DNA of 64,000 nt. Origin: Paraspadella gotoi (lineage: Eukaryota; Chaetognatha). Location of the stretch: the NCBI GenBank assembly GCA_051294375.1, contig CM119264.1, forward strand, positions 23,754,858 to 23,818,857, written 5' to 3'. The translations under genes and the position numbers were made by a program. The stretch's first letter is position 1. Each line of letters starts with the position of its first letter. The notes beneath the pieces are model-generated. The model had not been told where the DNA came from. It did not search any database and saw only the letters and a list, made by a program, of their open reading frames with translations. Below are positions 10,806-21,440 of this stretch, piece after piece.

Positions 10806-13633
10806 CTAATGGCGTGCGACGCACAATTGCTTCATCTTAAAATAACACATAAGGCATTCCCTAATATCAATATTGTCTTCTCGTAAAATTGAGTCTAGAA
10901 TAGATTGATGTTGATGTGGGTCCCTTTCCCTTATTTTTGCAATATATTCTCCGAAAACTTCTGTGTGCTTCACAATGTTAAAAATCCTCTTCTTTGCGCG
11001 TTCTTCAAGGTCGCTTGATAACATATCCCGTCCGATCGCATCAAGTACTGCTTGATTTTCAGTTTGTTGGGGAACTTTAATGAACTTTTTGATGGCTTTC
11101 TATGAACATTCGGTCAATTTTTTCCCAGTGGACCCCGCTCATGGCAAGGTATGCAGGTGCTGAATAAGCAAGGTTAGAGACTATTAAGCTGTCAAAAGGC
11201 GCATTACTTCAATATTGTTATTGCCATTACAAAATTTTGCAAGTTTATTTATGGATATATTTTATGTTGACTTTTATTTAATAATTTATTTATATGACTT
11301 GACCAGAGAAGACTATCATCTATGGTGCAGCCCAAAAATTTGAGTTCATGTACTTGTGGGATTTTATGCCCCATCAAAGTGAGATTTACTGCATTTTTCT
11401 TTTCTGCAGGGCATCTGGTAATTACCATCATGAATGATTTTGATGGACAAAGACCCATACGCCACATCCCGCACCATTTACCCATAGCATCCATTATTGT
11501 TTGTGTCCTTTCTACCGCAATTGACAATGGTCTGCTGGTTGTCCAAGTGGCAACGTCATCGGCATATTGTGATGCATGCATTTCCGCTGCCTTCTTTAAA
11601 TGGTAGATCAGCAACAAATATGGCAAAACAATCTGGGCTTAATATTGCCCCCTGAGGTGAACCTCTGCACAATTTCACAATTCTAGATTTTTTGTCACCT
11701 TCTTTGATAAAGAGAAATCTGTCTGTCAAGAAGGAGAAACAATTCTTATCAGTTTTACCGGCAAATTCTTTAGGATCATTTTCCACAGAAGGCCCTCGTG
11801 CCAAACAGCATTAAATGCTCCTTCGTAATCCAGGGTTACCAAAATTGTTGCCTGCTGCCTTTTGAAGCCCGTGTAACAGTCCTCGACAAGCCTTATCAAG
11901 TTTTCTTCTGTTCCTCTTCCTTTCTGATACCAGACAAAGGGTTGAATCATTCTCTCAAATAGTTTTCCTACACATGATAGTAGCGACACTGGCCGATAGC
12001 TTTTTGGCATGCTGGGATCTTTATCTGGTTTTAGAAGCATTTTTAGTTTTGCAACCTTCCATGCTTTTGGAAAATAACCAATATTTAGGCAATTCTTATA
12101 TATTTTAGAAAGTTTTGTCACCCATTTTTCCGGAAGATGTTTCAACATTTCATTTGTAATGCCATCGTCTCCTGGAGCAGATCGGTTTTTTAGTTTTCTG
12201 ATAAAATTATTGACAGAGTCTGTTTCGCAGATACTTAGGAGAAGCTGAAAACGCTCATCCCCTTGTTCTTCAGATTGGATAACTTTTGGGTTGAGGACAT
12301 CCTTGTGTTTCGTTAGATCTTTTTCAATCTTTTTGATCCATTCTTTGTCTTCCGTGAATTTATTGCTTGTTACAGAATGTTCTGCCTCCATCCTATCAGC
12401 CTGAATTTCCAAATTGTCTTCTACGGATTGAGCACAGCTCCCGTCAGGCCTTGTCAATGGGCTAAAAGGTGCATTTGTTTCGGCTTTATAGTCAGTGAGT
12501 TCCTTTATCAGTTTCCATTTTTTGGTGCCGTTCGTAGTGTTACATAGCGAGTTTACTTTCAGCACTGTTTCTTTTTCTCTGTCTTCTTTTATCTTTTTTC
12601 GAACTTCTTTGCTTAAATAATTGTATTCCTTGTGTAATTCATTGTCAGAAATGCCATTTTGCTTAAGATTTTTTAATCTATTGAGTGTTTGCCTTCTCCT
12701 TTTAATCAATGATGTTGTATCTCGTGAAAGTGGTGTCCCCCAATTTGTTTTTGATCTCACAATTTTAGTTGCTTCATCAGCTGACTTTTGAATTGCAAGT
12801 GTGAATTTTTCAACCATAGTGTCGACATGATTCTCAGTGATTATCCCGTTTATGTTTTCGTTATTATCTTGTTCTTGTTCTTGTTGGAGATGGTTATAAA
12901 ATATTTCCCAGTTTATTCGTTTGGTAACTTTTTTGTCATGAGGTGTATAGATTCCTAGGTCCAAGAGGCCTGGTAAGTGATCACTTCCGACGTCTTCAAG
13001 GATAGTATGGTTCTTTATGAGGTTAACCTGGTTCGACTTTACTAACATAAAATCTAGAAGATTAAACTCCCCTCTAGATTTATTAAAGTAAGTACTGCTT
13101 AGGCTGTGAACAGGAAATAAATCGTACTTATCACATAATGCTTTTAGATGTTCACCTTCGTTTGAGTCTATTCTGCTTCCCCATTGCACCACAGGAGCAT
13201 TAAAATCTCCACACAAGATGCTTAAGATTTCACCATCATTGTGGCAAAAGCGTTCAATAAAACTTTCAGGCATTTTGTTCTTTGGATGAATGTAGATTGT
13301 TCCAATTTTAATTTTTTCTTTTTGATTTAGTTGCACTGTTACTATTAGTCCTTCCGGCCATTTATTTTTGCATAGTTTTTTTACCAGTAATCCTTCCGGA
13401 AATCCGATGGCAATACCCCCAGCGACTGCTGACCCATTCCTTATTTTTCCTGGATTCATTAAGAACTTTAGACCTTCTATCTTAAGCTCACTCTCTTTTC
13501 TAAGTCGAATGTCATTAAAGACTGTAAATAGCAATTTATCTTTTTTAATTAGTTGTATCAATTTACTTAATTCAGGTAGCCTTAGAGGCCCGCCATTAGT
13601 GTTCAGTTCTAAAATTGCTACCTTACTGTCCAT
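10806..13633 (-). pseudogene. LINE ORF2: AP endonuclease plus reverse transcriptase, frameshifted
   Basis: Starts at an ATG at 13633, a few codons before the endonuclease. Endonuclease signatures in order: LELNTNGG near the N-terminus; NDIRL, where related proteins usually carry Gln-Glu; GDFNAP with a following WGS; LLDFMLVK; and GSDHLPG. The reverse transcriptase follows: a SAPGDDGI region, PKSYRPVSLLS, LDYEGAFNAVWH, RGSPQGAILSP and the catalytic YADD at 11555-11566. The frame shifts near 11,735 and near 11,600, and several more breaks lie between 11,250 and 11,020. A thumb-like C-terminal part (codons to the stop at 10806-10808) reads cleanly again from about 11,080. About 940 codons in all; no RNase H seen. 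Function in life: nicking target DNA and priming reverse transcription of the element's own RNA. This copy cannot encode an intact enzyme. Confidence 0.9.
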
Positions 13634-13689
13634 TTCCACAGTTCAAAGCTTTTAATTTAACCTGTTTATTTGTCAGTGTGCTTATATCT

Positions 13690-15399
13690 TCAGATTGCCT
13701 CAATCTTTCCTGGATGTCGGAAGGATTTGGTTCCATCATGGAACAGTGCAGGTTGCCAGATGTCGGAAGGATTTGGTTCCATCATGGAACAGTGCAGGTT
13801 GCAAATAATATCTTTTTCTGCAATTTCTTTGTTTTTTTGTCTTGCAGTTGAACTTTCGGATGTGACAGAGGGACTTGATGAACTAAGAGAGAGCCTTCTT
13901 GCTGATAGAGTTTGTTGCAGTTCACATTGGCTTCCCCATGTCCTTAATCTGCTTGTTGGTGGACTAGGTAATACTCGTCTTGCTGGGGATCCTTGGGATA
14001 AAGCAGAAATTCTCGCTGCTGATGCCTGTTTGGGCCGCACATCTCTTGTTGATGCAGTCTTGGAAGACTCTTCTGCTGTTACTTTATCTTTACTATTCGC
14101 ATTTTCATTGACTAGTCGCTCAAATAATTTTACTGACTGACCAAGCGTTGCTGCAACTTGATCCTTTGAGATGGATTGGAAGATGCCCAACTCTTGAAGA
14201 AAGAAGGTAATTGTTTCCAATAAGGCACTAACTTGTAATGAAGTTATGCCCTGCTCTTGATTATGGCAGCAAACAGGCTTTTGAAATTCACGGTCTGCTC
14301 GCTCTTTGACTGTAAGAGAGTAGCTTCTAATTGTTGTCTTTTCTGAGGCTTCTTTCTTTTGCTGCTCCTGCAATTCGTGCGCTGATATGTATGAGGGACA
14401 CTTTTTCGAGTTGGATACATGAGCGTCACCACAGTNNNNNNNNNNTATTTCAGAGTTTGGTTTCTCGCAATTTTTGTGACTGTGGGCCTCCCCACATCGC
14501 AAGCACACTATCTCCTTTTTGCAGTTGCCCGTCATGTGACCAAATCCTTGANNNNNNNNNNATTGGATGACCGTAATAGGCCTATAGTCAACACATTTAT
14601 GTCGTTTATAATAGAAATTAGCTCCTTCAGCTATCAGTTTATCCTTTTCTGTTTTAGAGTACAAGGTGACTTTAACATTCACTGTTGGCTGATTCGTGAT
14701 TGCTGATTGGAGACGTGTAGCTGCCCCTGGAGAGTAACCTTGCTCCTTCAGTTTCTCGACTATGTCGTCTGTCAAAATATCTTTGTCAACTCCCCGAATT
14801 ACAATTATTTGAGGGATTGATTTAGAGGACGGAAGACGGGGTGTAAACTGATATTTACTTTTGTCCCAATTTTCGTGTTTAAGAAACGAGTTTAAAGCCG
14901 CGTCATCTTTTCCAAGCAAAAGCAAATCTCCTCCTTTGAGCACTTTTATTTCATCAATGTTAGAATTGCCTTTATAAGACTGCTGTATTACCTCAGCTAG
15001 TTCTTTACGGCTGGTGATCACTTCTGGGCCCAGAGTATGCGNNNNNNNNNNAGCATGACGTGATTTGCGTTGTTCAGTCTCTACCTCCGAGTCTCCAGTT
15101 TTCTCTTGAACCGGATTGGGTTTTGGGCTTTTGCTGCATCGAGTTGGAGACACCATCAGGTCGTCAAGTTTACGTTTACGAAGTCCAGTTTCAGAGTCTG
15201 GAGTGTCTTCTGATTCACACTTTTCTTTAACAGTTTTTAACAGTTTGCTGATCAATTTAGTACGGCATTCTTCGTCGAGATTACTTATATGTTCTTCAAC
15301 TTCATCTCCAGTCAGCTTGTTTTGTTGATCGTTTTGTTCTGACTGATTTGCCCGTGCTGAGCGAGTCCGTGGATGACCTGATTTATTTTTGGCTGGCAT
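13690..15399 (-). CDS. LINE ORF1, gag-like RNA-binding protein
   Basis: 569 codons from ATG 15399. A charged N-terminal third (Lys/Arg/Ser-rich) is followed by an ordered middle segment ending in VKVTLYSKTEKDKL. Three zinc knuckles follow: a first whose leading Cys pair is under a 10-N gap (14552-14561) with GHMTGNC visible; a second, CLRCGEAHSHKNC (CX2CX3HX4C); and a third whose first Cys is hidden by 14436-14445, with CGDAHVSNSKKC visible. That order is typical of gag proteins in the I/Jockey/R1 group. The Ser-rich C-terminus ends abnormally because a 46-bp tandem duplication (13715-13806) is read in two frames. A third 10-N gap is at 15042-15051. The frame stays open across all three gaps. 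ORF2 follows after about 56 bp. Confidence 0.85.
   Translation of the reverse strand: MPAKNKSGHPRTRSARANQSEQNDQQNKLTGDEVEEHISNLDEECRTKLISKLLKTVKEKCESEDTPDSETGLRKRKLDDLMVSPTRCSKSPKPNPVQEKTGDSEVETEQRKSRHAXXXXHTLGPEVITSRKELAEVIQQSYKGNSNIDEIKVLKGGDLLLLGKDDAALNSFLKHENWDKSKYQFTPRLPSSKSIPQIIVIRGVDKDILTDDIVEKLKEQGYSPGAATRLQSAITNQPTVNVKVTLYSKTEKDKLIAEGANFYYKRHKCVDYRPITVIQXXXXQGFGHMTGNCKKEIVCLRCGEAHSHKNCEKPNSEIXXXXCGDAHVSNSKKCPSYISAHELQEQQKKEASEKTTIRSYSLTVKERADREFQKPVCCHNQEQGITSLQVSALLETITFFLQELGIFQSISKDQVAATLGQSVKLFERLVNENANSKDKVTAEESSKTASTRDVRPKQASAARISALSQGSPARRVLPSPPTSRLRTWGSQCELQQTLSARRLSLSSSSPSVTSESSTARQKNKEIAEKDIICNLHCSMMEPNPSDIWQPALFHDGTKSFRHPGKIEAI
13715..13806 (-). repeat. 46-bp tandem duplication in LINE ORF1
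   Basis: Two copies of a 46-bp unit beginning TGTCGGAAGGATTTGG (13715-13760 and 13761-13806), differing only at the last few bases. 46 is not a multiple of three, so the second copy is translated in another frame. Without it the ORF1 frame would run on to overlap the ORF2 start codon, the usual layout of such elements. Confidence 0.9.
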
Positions 15400-15661
15400 C
15401 CCAGGTCCGCTGGACTCACCGACTAACGATGAGTCACCAAGATTTAAGCAGTTTTTATAATTTTTGTTTATTTCTTAAACGTAGTTTAGATTAATTCACA
15501 GAGTTTATTTGGCCTTCTTGAATATAGAAATCCGCCTGTGGGGGCCAAGGCCCACACAGTTTATTTTATTTTTTTAATTGTTTAATTTTTCCCAAGTCCA
15601 GGTTTTTCGCAAAAAATTCAGATAAATTCGGAGCGTGCGTCCAGTTTCGATCGAGTTCAGA
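15400..15661 (-). other. 5' region of the LINE and adjoining spacer
   Basis: Upstream of ORF1. No open frame of note. The exact 5' end of the element is not visible. A 100-N gap begins at 15662. Confidence 0.4.
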
Positions 15662-15764
15662 NNNNNNNNNNNNNNNNNNNNNNNNNNNNNNNNNNNNNNN
15701 NNNNNNNNNNNNNNNNNNNNNNNNNNNNNNNNNNNNNNNNNNNNNNNNNNNNNNNNNNNNNGAG

Positions 15765-15937
15765 CCTGACCCGGCTTCGCCGGTCAAGGCTCGATAACAA
15801 AGAGATGAAGAAATACGACGATGTGGGAGGATGGAATCGAGAACAGAAACAATGCACTATGAGAATTAGTTCACGAAGACAATGTGACATGAACTCGTTC
15901 CGAAATTTAAAATTAATGGCCAAACGAAAACTGGCCG

Positions 15938-15974
<37 letters not shown>

Positions 15975-15975
15975 N
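15765..15975 (+). repeat. B segment copy 1, start
   Basis: Begins at GCCTGACCCGGCTTCGCC, which contains a small GACC/GGTC hairpin, and continues to CGAAAACTGGCC and a GA run. It matches 22600-22810 with about one indel every 10-20 bases. Gaps follow at 15975-16103 and 16317-16535. Confidence 0.75.
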
Positions 15976-16535
15976 NNNNNNNNNNNNNNNNNNNNNNNNN
16001 NNNNNNNNNNNNNNNNNNNNNNNNNNNNNNNNNNNNNNNNNNNNNNNNNNNNNNNNNNNNNNNNNNNNNNNNNNNNNNNNNNNNNNNNNNNNNNNNNNNN
16101 NNNAAAAATTTAAAGTGCCGATCCGAGTATGAATTCACGAAAGTGACGAGCGAGTCTTGACTCTCGACTCGGGACGCTTGACCCAGAATACAGACTGTAT
16201 TTGTATTGCTTTCTCTCTCTTTTAACGGCTATAGATGCGCCTTCTGTTTCTCTTTCTTTCTCTCTTTATCTCTCTTTCTTTCTTTCCCTCCCTCTCATTC
16301 ACGCACTCTGCCAATCNNNNNNNNNNNNNNNNNNNNNNNNNNNNNNNNNNNNNNNNNNNNNNNNNNNNNNNNNNNNNNNNNNNNNNNNNNNNNNNNNNNN
16401 NNNNNNNNNNNNNNNNNNNNNNNNNNNNNNNNNNNNNNNNNNNNNNNNNNNNNNNNNNNNNNNNNNNNNNNNNNNNNNNNNNNNNNNNNNNNNNNNNNNN
16501 NNNNNNNNNNNNNNNNNNNNNNNNNNNNNNNNNNN

Positions 16536-17165
16536 CTCTCTCTCTCTCTCTCTCTCCCTCTCCCTGCCATTCCCGGTCACATCACAACGAACTCGTTCAG
16601 GCCTTAGGGTCACCATCACCTATCGAGTATAAAACTCTCTGGGTGTTATTCGACTCTTGTTTTACTACTAAATTTCTGAGACATCATATTTTAAAAATCT
16701 TATACGGCTCAACTTTCAAATACTGGTAAATAACATGTAAACTAAAGTACCACGTTTATTTTTTTTACATTCTCTTGACCATTACCGTTGCTTCAGGTTT
16801 CTGCTTATATATATATTTAAATATTACTTTAAATTTATTTTATATTTATTTTAAGTTTTTAATCAATTGTTTTCATTGTATTCATTGGTGAAAATTATCT
16901 TTGCCCATCTAGTATTAGTAAAACGAAAAAGGTAAAACGAATTAGCTTATAGATTAAAAATTAAAGTAAAAACGAACCGTCCTACCGATAGATGGCACCT
17001 TCTCCGGCAATCAAGAAAACTTGCCTGGAATTGAACTGTTTTTGGCTTAGCATTTTATTTTTTTTCTTCTCCGAAAAACTTCAAGCATCGCCTGCCTTCT
17101 TTATTCACCTTTCCTCTTTACCCCGCCCGATGAAAGAAAGAGAGAGAGTGAGAGAGAAAGAGAGA
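16536..17165 (+). repeat. B segment copy 1, end
   Basis: CT run, then AT-rich DNA ending at CACCTTTCCTCTTTACCCCGCCC. It matches about 24020-24770. No gene seen. Confidence 0.7.
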
Positions 17166-18511
17166 GAGAGAAAGAGAGCCAAATTTCCTCTCCCCTTTTT
17201 TTTTTCTTTTTCGAGACGAAATTCTTTTAAAAAAAACTTTTTTTCCCTTTTGATCTGCAAGCTGAGACTTTTTTTCTCAAATTGAATGATTTATCTTTAG
17301 TTAAGTCCGCGCAACTTCATTCGCATGTTCAATGTTTCATTCTGCGGCATGAAGCTTTTTTCTCCTCGTCGTCGTTGTCGTCGTTGTCTCACGTTGTCCG
17401 CGTGAAGGAGGGCCGGACGGTGACGGGCATAAAGGGCGAGGTAGGGAGGTAAGGGGGGAGGTAATACTAAAGACGACAAAGTTGTATACTTGTCAATGTC
17501 TTCCGGTCTCGTCTTCATGATCACGCATCACCGAAATTTAGACTAAGAGCATTTTCCTGAAAGGAAATTGTAAAAAAAAGGTCGGAAAGTTAATATCCAT
17601 TTTCACACTCTGACTGTATATCTTTGTAATCTATCAAATGTTTTTTCTTTTATTTAATTTTGTAAACTAATTAAAATCATAACTCCTCCGACAGGAACTG
17701 CTTTATTAATCAAAGAATTAAAAAGTGAGCATGAATAAATAAACTGGAAAAGTGGGCCATTTGACTTAACTTGGGCTTCGAAAGAACAAAAAATGGCCTC
17801 TTTAAAAACAAGCGAGGGAAAATCCACCCCGAAGTCGGTCGCTGGGAATTGAAGACCCCATCCCACCGAATTTAATGCGAGACGCCGCGATCAGAATTCC
17901 TCCACTTCATCTTCCCTTTTCCTTTTCCCTTTTCATTCCTTTTTTTCCTTTTCTTTTCTTTTTTTTTTCGCCCTTCACGCTCCTTCTCGGCCATCCTTTT
18001 CCCCGAGCTTTCCTCTCGTCGCTCTTACAGTTTTCACAGACGTAGATACAAACGTTCAACTTTTTCTCGACCTTCGCCTGTCAATACTGTATTTAGTTTT
18101 TATTTTCCCTTGACACCAATCTATATTTTCCTTTTTACCTTCCTTTTTTTTCTCCTTTTTCCTAAAACCCCCTTACACGGCTACTTTCTTCACCTTCTCC
18201 TCCTCTCCTTCCCTCTTCCTCCTCCCTCCTCCTCCCCCGCTCAGAACCCGGCGGGGAAATATCGGCTTCGAGCTCGAGAGAAAGAAACGAAAGCCACCGA
18301 GATAGGATCGAGAAAGCGTTTATGGGAAGGGTAAGGGGGAAGGGAAAAGGAAAGGGAAAGGGAATGAATCATTCCATCGTAAATAAACAACAATGCGTGT
18401 ATGAAATGAAAGAGAGAGAGAGAGAAGAGAGGAGATAGAGAGAGAGAAAGAGAGAGAGAGGCTGGGTCAGTTTTCACTCTCGTTTATATAAGAATAATCA
18501 GAATTTTTAGA

Positions 18512-18597
18512 AAAAAAATCCTTACGAAAATCTCGGAGTAAATGGATTTTTGTATTGAAGAAAAAAAAGCGTCCGGAATAAATGGCGGGATATAAAA
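18512..18597 (+). repeat. ~85-bp dispersed repeat, copy 2
   Basis: Same family as 10452-10535, within A2. Followed by an interrupted GA tract (18620-18725). Confidence 0.75.
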
Positions 18598-18725
18598 GAA
18601 AGAAAAAAAAAAAAAAGAAGACGAGAGAGAGAGAGAGAGGACGAGAGAGAGAGACGAAAGAGAGAGAGAGAGAGAGACGAGATGAGAGAGAGAGAGAGAG
18701 AGAAGAGAGAGAGAAGATTAGAGAG

Positions 18726-19340
18726 AAGCTGTTGGACCGCCCTGCAAGCTGAACTCGTTTTTCGACGTATCTGGTTAGGACGAACTCTTTTCCTTTCTAA
18801 TATTTTTTTTACTTATCAAAAAAAAATAAGTCCTCATCTTAAAAAAGTTAATCTTGAATGAAATTTAGATTGTTCTTTTTTTTAAGAAGAAAACCAGACG
18901 AGTCAAATTTCACATTTGTATATTTAACTAATTTATAAATATATTATTCCAACTCAAATAATTATTATTTTAAAAAAGGATAAAATGATTAAATATATAC
19001 ACTAAAAAATTTACCAAATTAAAATTGTAAAAAATTATATAGTAATAACAAAACAGTAATGTTTAATTTGACTATATTCTCTCTTCTCTCAACTTCCCTA
19101 TTTTAGAATATATTTGCCAATAGTGGGCCGACCGGTCCCAAAGTTACAGTAATAAACAAAAAACAAAAAATTTTTTTTTTTTTTTTTTAAAATGATCTTT
19201 AACGTTCTACAATGGAGCCAAAGAAAAGTTTTGATTTGGAGTGATAAATGTCATTTGCGAAACTTATTCTCAACTTGACGAGTTAATTTAAAAGTTAGTA
19301 AAAGTAGGCATTATGAAGAGAAAGGGGGAAAACAAGCATA
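18726..19340. other. no gene seen; AT-rich spacer
   Basis: AT-rich with several A and T homopolymers, including a T17-like run near 19169. Nothing coding seen. Confidence 0.45.
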
Positions 19341-20522
19341 CTTAAAATGTTAGTTTAACTAATGACGTGTGGAGGCCATCTGGGAGCAAATTACTGTACT
19401 CTGATACTTCTACTATTGTTCAGATCTTCTATCATTGGCGCCAGGTTACAATCTATAATTTCTGGACAGCCATACCATGGATTATGCCTATGTAGGAAGA
19501 CGGTGATGCTTATGATCTTTCTGTGTGTAGCACGTTGGAAAGATCATATTTTGACTCACTTTCGAAAGTGGTTGTTAAGACTATGGGAGAAAATTGCAGG
19601 TGTTGCACACTGTCAAATTTGCATGATAAGCTAAGTAGATAACCGAGAGGATACTTAGCTTAATGGGACAATGGGGTTAAAGTGAGGTTAGAAATAAATT
19701 TAGGATTATTTTTAAGCATCTGTATATTCAAGATGAGGAGCACAGAGGATTAGGAATGTTGAGTCGGCGGCTCTTGAAGACTGTGGAAAATATTTGTTAT
19801 TCATCTGAAAAAGGATTTAGAACAAGTATGGTGGCCAAATTAGAGTTGGCAGATTGGGAATTTTAAAAAAAGAATCTTATTGCCGGTAATGTACTGGGCT
19901 ACATTAAATGATGGATGGGCTGTAGAGTGGGGGGGAACTTACATTAACAGGCTTAAAATTGCGACTATTGGAACTTATTTTAATCAAGAGGGTATCTCGT
20001 ATGGGGTATTGGCTTATTGCAGCGGTATTGAGGGACCACATATCTAATCTTGTGTTTATTAGCGTCTTGTTTGTTATTATTAATATAGGTTTTGACCCAG
20101 TATTTATAGCCATCTCATTTTGTTTTAGCTCTCTTTGTTTTAATTACGTCTTTTGTTTTTTATTATCTTTCTGTTTATCTAGCGTTTTTTTTATGTTTTT
20201 ATTAGTGTCTTTCGGTTTTTAGCCGTCTTTGTTTTTATTAGTGTCTTTCTGTTTTTGCTCTTTTTGTTTTATTAGTGTCTTTCTGTTGATTATTTATTAA
20301 AAATAATGGTGTATGCTGTTGTATATTATATATATATATTATATTGATTGTAGTTTTTATTCTATTAATAGCATGCTCGGTCACCTCTGCCCTTTACTTT
20401 AAGCACCCATTGTAATTATAAATTTTTGTATTATGTTATACCACTAAGCATTAAATACTTATAATGACCGTTTATAAAATAAAACCATGAACGTTTACGT
20501 TTTTTGTTTAAAAAAAAAAAAA
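19340..20522 (+). mobile_element. decayed retroposed element ending in poly(A)
   Basis: Plus-strand segment with broken coding sequence (see 19487-20047). It is followed by T-rich DNA with short TTAGTGTCTTTCTGTTTTT direct repeats (about 20150-20290), an AATAAA-like signal near 20477 and A13 at about 20510-20522. Poly(A) after a polyadenylation signal suggests RNA-mediated insertion. The 5' boundary is not determined, and the element class is not established. Confidence 0.5.
19487..20047 (+). pseudogene. OTU-like cysteine protease remnant
   Basis: Three plus-strand frame segments read as one protein. Segment 1 (about 19496-19642) has YFDSLSKVVVKTMGENC followed by a CCTLSNLH stretch, matching the OTU pattern of hydrophobics, GDGNC with the catalytic Cys (here GENC, Cys codon 19595-19597), then an ALS-like stretch. 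Segment 2 (about 19690-19866) has HRGLGMLSRRLLKT. Segment 3 (about 19867-20047) has EWGGTYINRLKIATIG, matching the EWG..xEL.ALA..LG segment of OTU domains, and ends in GPHI just before a stop, where the catalytic His would lie. At least two frameshifts and one internal stop disable it. OTU domains ride in some Helitrons and some retrotransposons. Assignment is by motif memory only. Confidence 0.5.
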
Positions 20523-20647
20523 TATAGGCAATTAAATTAATCGCGCAATTGCCGGCACATCTATTACAGGTATATTACAGCAGCAAGCTGACCTGCTACA
20601 TGTGACATTGCTCGCATTATAAAGTTATTTTTCCTTTTTCTAAAATG

Positions 20648-20722
20648 AATCCACGAAAATCTCTGGAGTAAATTTTGGGGAATTTTTGTTAAGAGGAAAA
20701 AAAATAAATGGCGATAACTAAA
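20648..20722 (+). repeat. ~85-bp dispersed repeat, copy 3
   Basis: Begins ATCCACGAAAATCTCTGG and ends near ATAAATGGCG. More diverged than copies 1 and 2. Confidence 0.65.
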
Positions 20723-21356
20723 AGTTTTTAGAAGGAAAAAAATTAATAAAGAATTTTTTTCAAAAAAAAACGAACACGATCGTACATAGAGAGAAGAAGA
20801 CAGAGAGACGAGAGATGAGAGGAGAGAGAGAAAAGAAGCTGAACAGAGCCGGAACTCGTCTTACTCTTTGCTCGTCGCGCCCTCAAAAGTGAAAAAAAAA
20901 GTGACTAAAAAACTTTTTTTGTAAAAAAAAAAAAAAAATAGGAGAGAGAGAAAAGAGAGACGAGAGAGAGAGTGGAGAGAGAGGAGAAGAGAGGAAGCCG
21001 GACCGGAACTCGTTTAATCGTTTACTCACGCGCAGATAGTGACGCTGCGTGAAAAAAAACGTGACTAAAAATTATTTTTTTGCCACAAAAAAGAGATAGA
21101 AAGAGAGAAAGAGAGGAGAGAGACAGATAGAGAAGATAGAGAGAGAGACAGAAAGAAAGAGGAGAGAGAGAGTGGAAAGTTTTCGCCAACGATTACGCCA
21201 TTTAGGTCACTCTTGTTTATATCGGCGTTTGATCTCGGTCAAGTTGATTTTTTTTTATACAACGTAACAGTTTCCGTTGCCATCAAAAACGCGTTATTAG
21301 CGTCATGTTCCTCGCCATTGTTTACAACGTAAAGTTATTCTTCACATTTTCTCCAA

Positions 21357-21440
21357 AAAAATCCACGAAAGATCTCAGATTGTAAATTGTGGCGATTTTG
21401 ATTGAGAAAAAAGAGCGCGGAATAAAGGCGGGATAATTAA
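21357..21440 (+). repeat. ~85-bp dispersed repeat, copy 4
   Basis: Begins ATCCACGAAAGATCTCAG, continues through TTGATTGAGAAAAAAG and ends near AAAGGCGGGATAA. Confidence 0.7.

Larger units (their letters stand above)
10689..15480 (-). mobile_element. non-LTR retrotransposon (LINE), gag-type ORF1 plus APE-RT ORF2
   Basis: Minus-strand element of about 4.8 kb. Order 5' to 3': 5' untranslated region (about 15480-15400), ORF1 with three CCHC zinc knuckles (15399-13690), ORF2 with AP-type endonuclease and reverse transcriptase (13633-10806), and a 3' untranslated region ending in poly(A), seen as T15 at 10689-10703. Three gag-type knuckles plus an APE-RT ORF2 are typical of the I/Jockey/R1/LOA group of LINEs. 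No RNase H domain was recognised. The element is inactive: ORF2 has several frameshifts, and the end of ORF1 is disturbed by a 46-bp duplication. No target-site duplication was identified, and the 5' boundary is approximate because a 100-N gap follows at 15662. Confidence 0.9.
8750..17170 (+). repeat. A-X-B block, version 1
   Basis: The left part (A, about 8750-10600) matches about 17170-18720. The right part (B, about 15765-17165) matches about 22600-24770. Both matches are in the same order and orientation and carry many small indels. The middle part (X) is the non-LTR retrotransposon 10689-15480. B is interrupted by gaps 15662-15761, 15975-16103 and 16317-16535. Landmarks shared by the A copies include a TCGTCGTCGTTGTCG run, GGGGGAGGTAA runs, and the CTTTATTAATTCAAAGAAT / CTTTATTAATCAAAGAATT pair. 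Confidence 0.75.

Noticed and set aside
13634-13639. Start of LINE ORF2 two codons upstream at a GTG
   Set aside because: The first ATG in the frame is at 13633 and an in-frame stop lies just before the GTG; a GTG start is not expected here.
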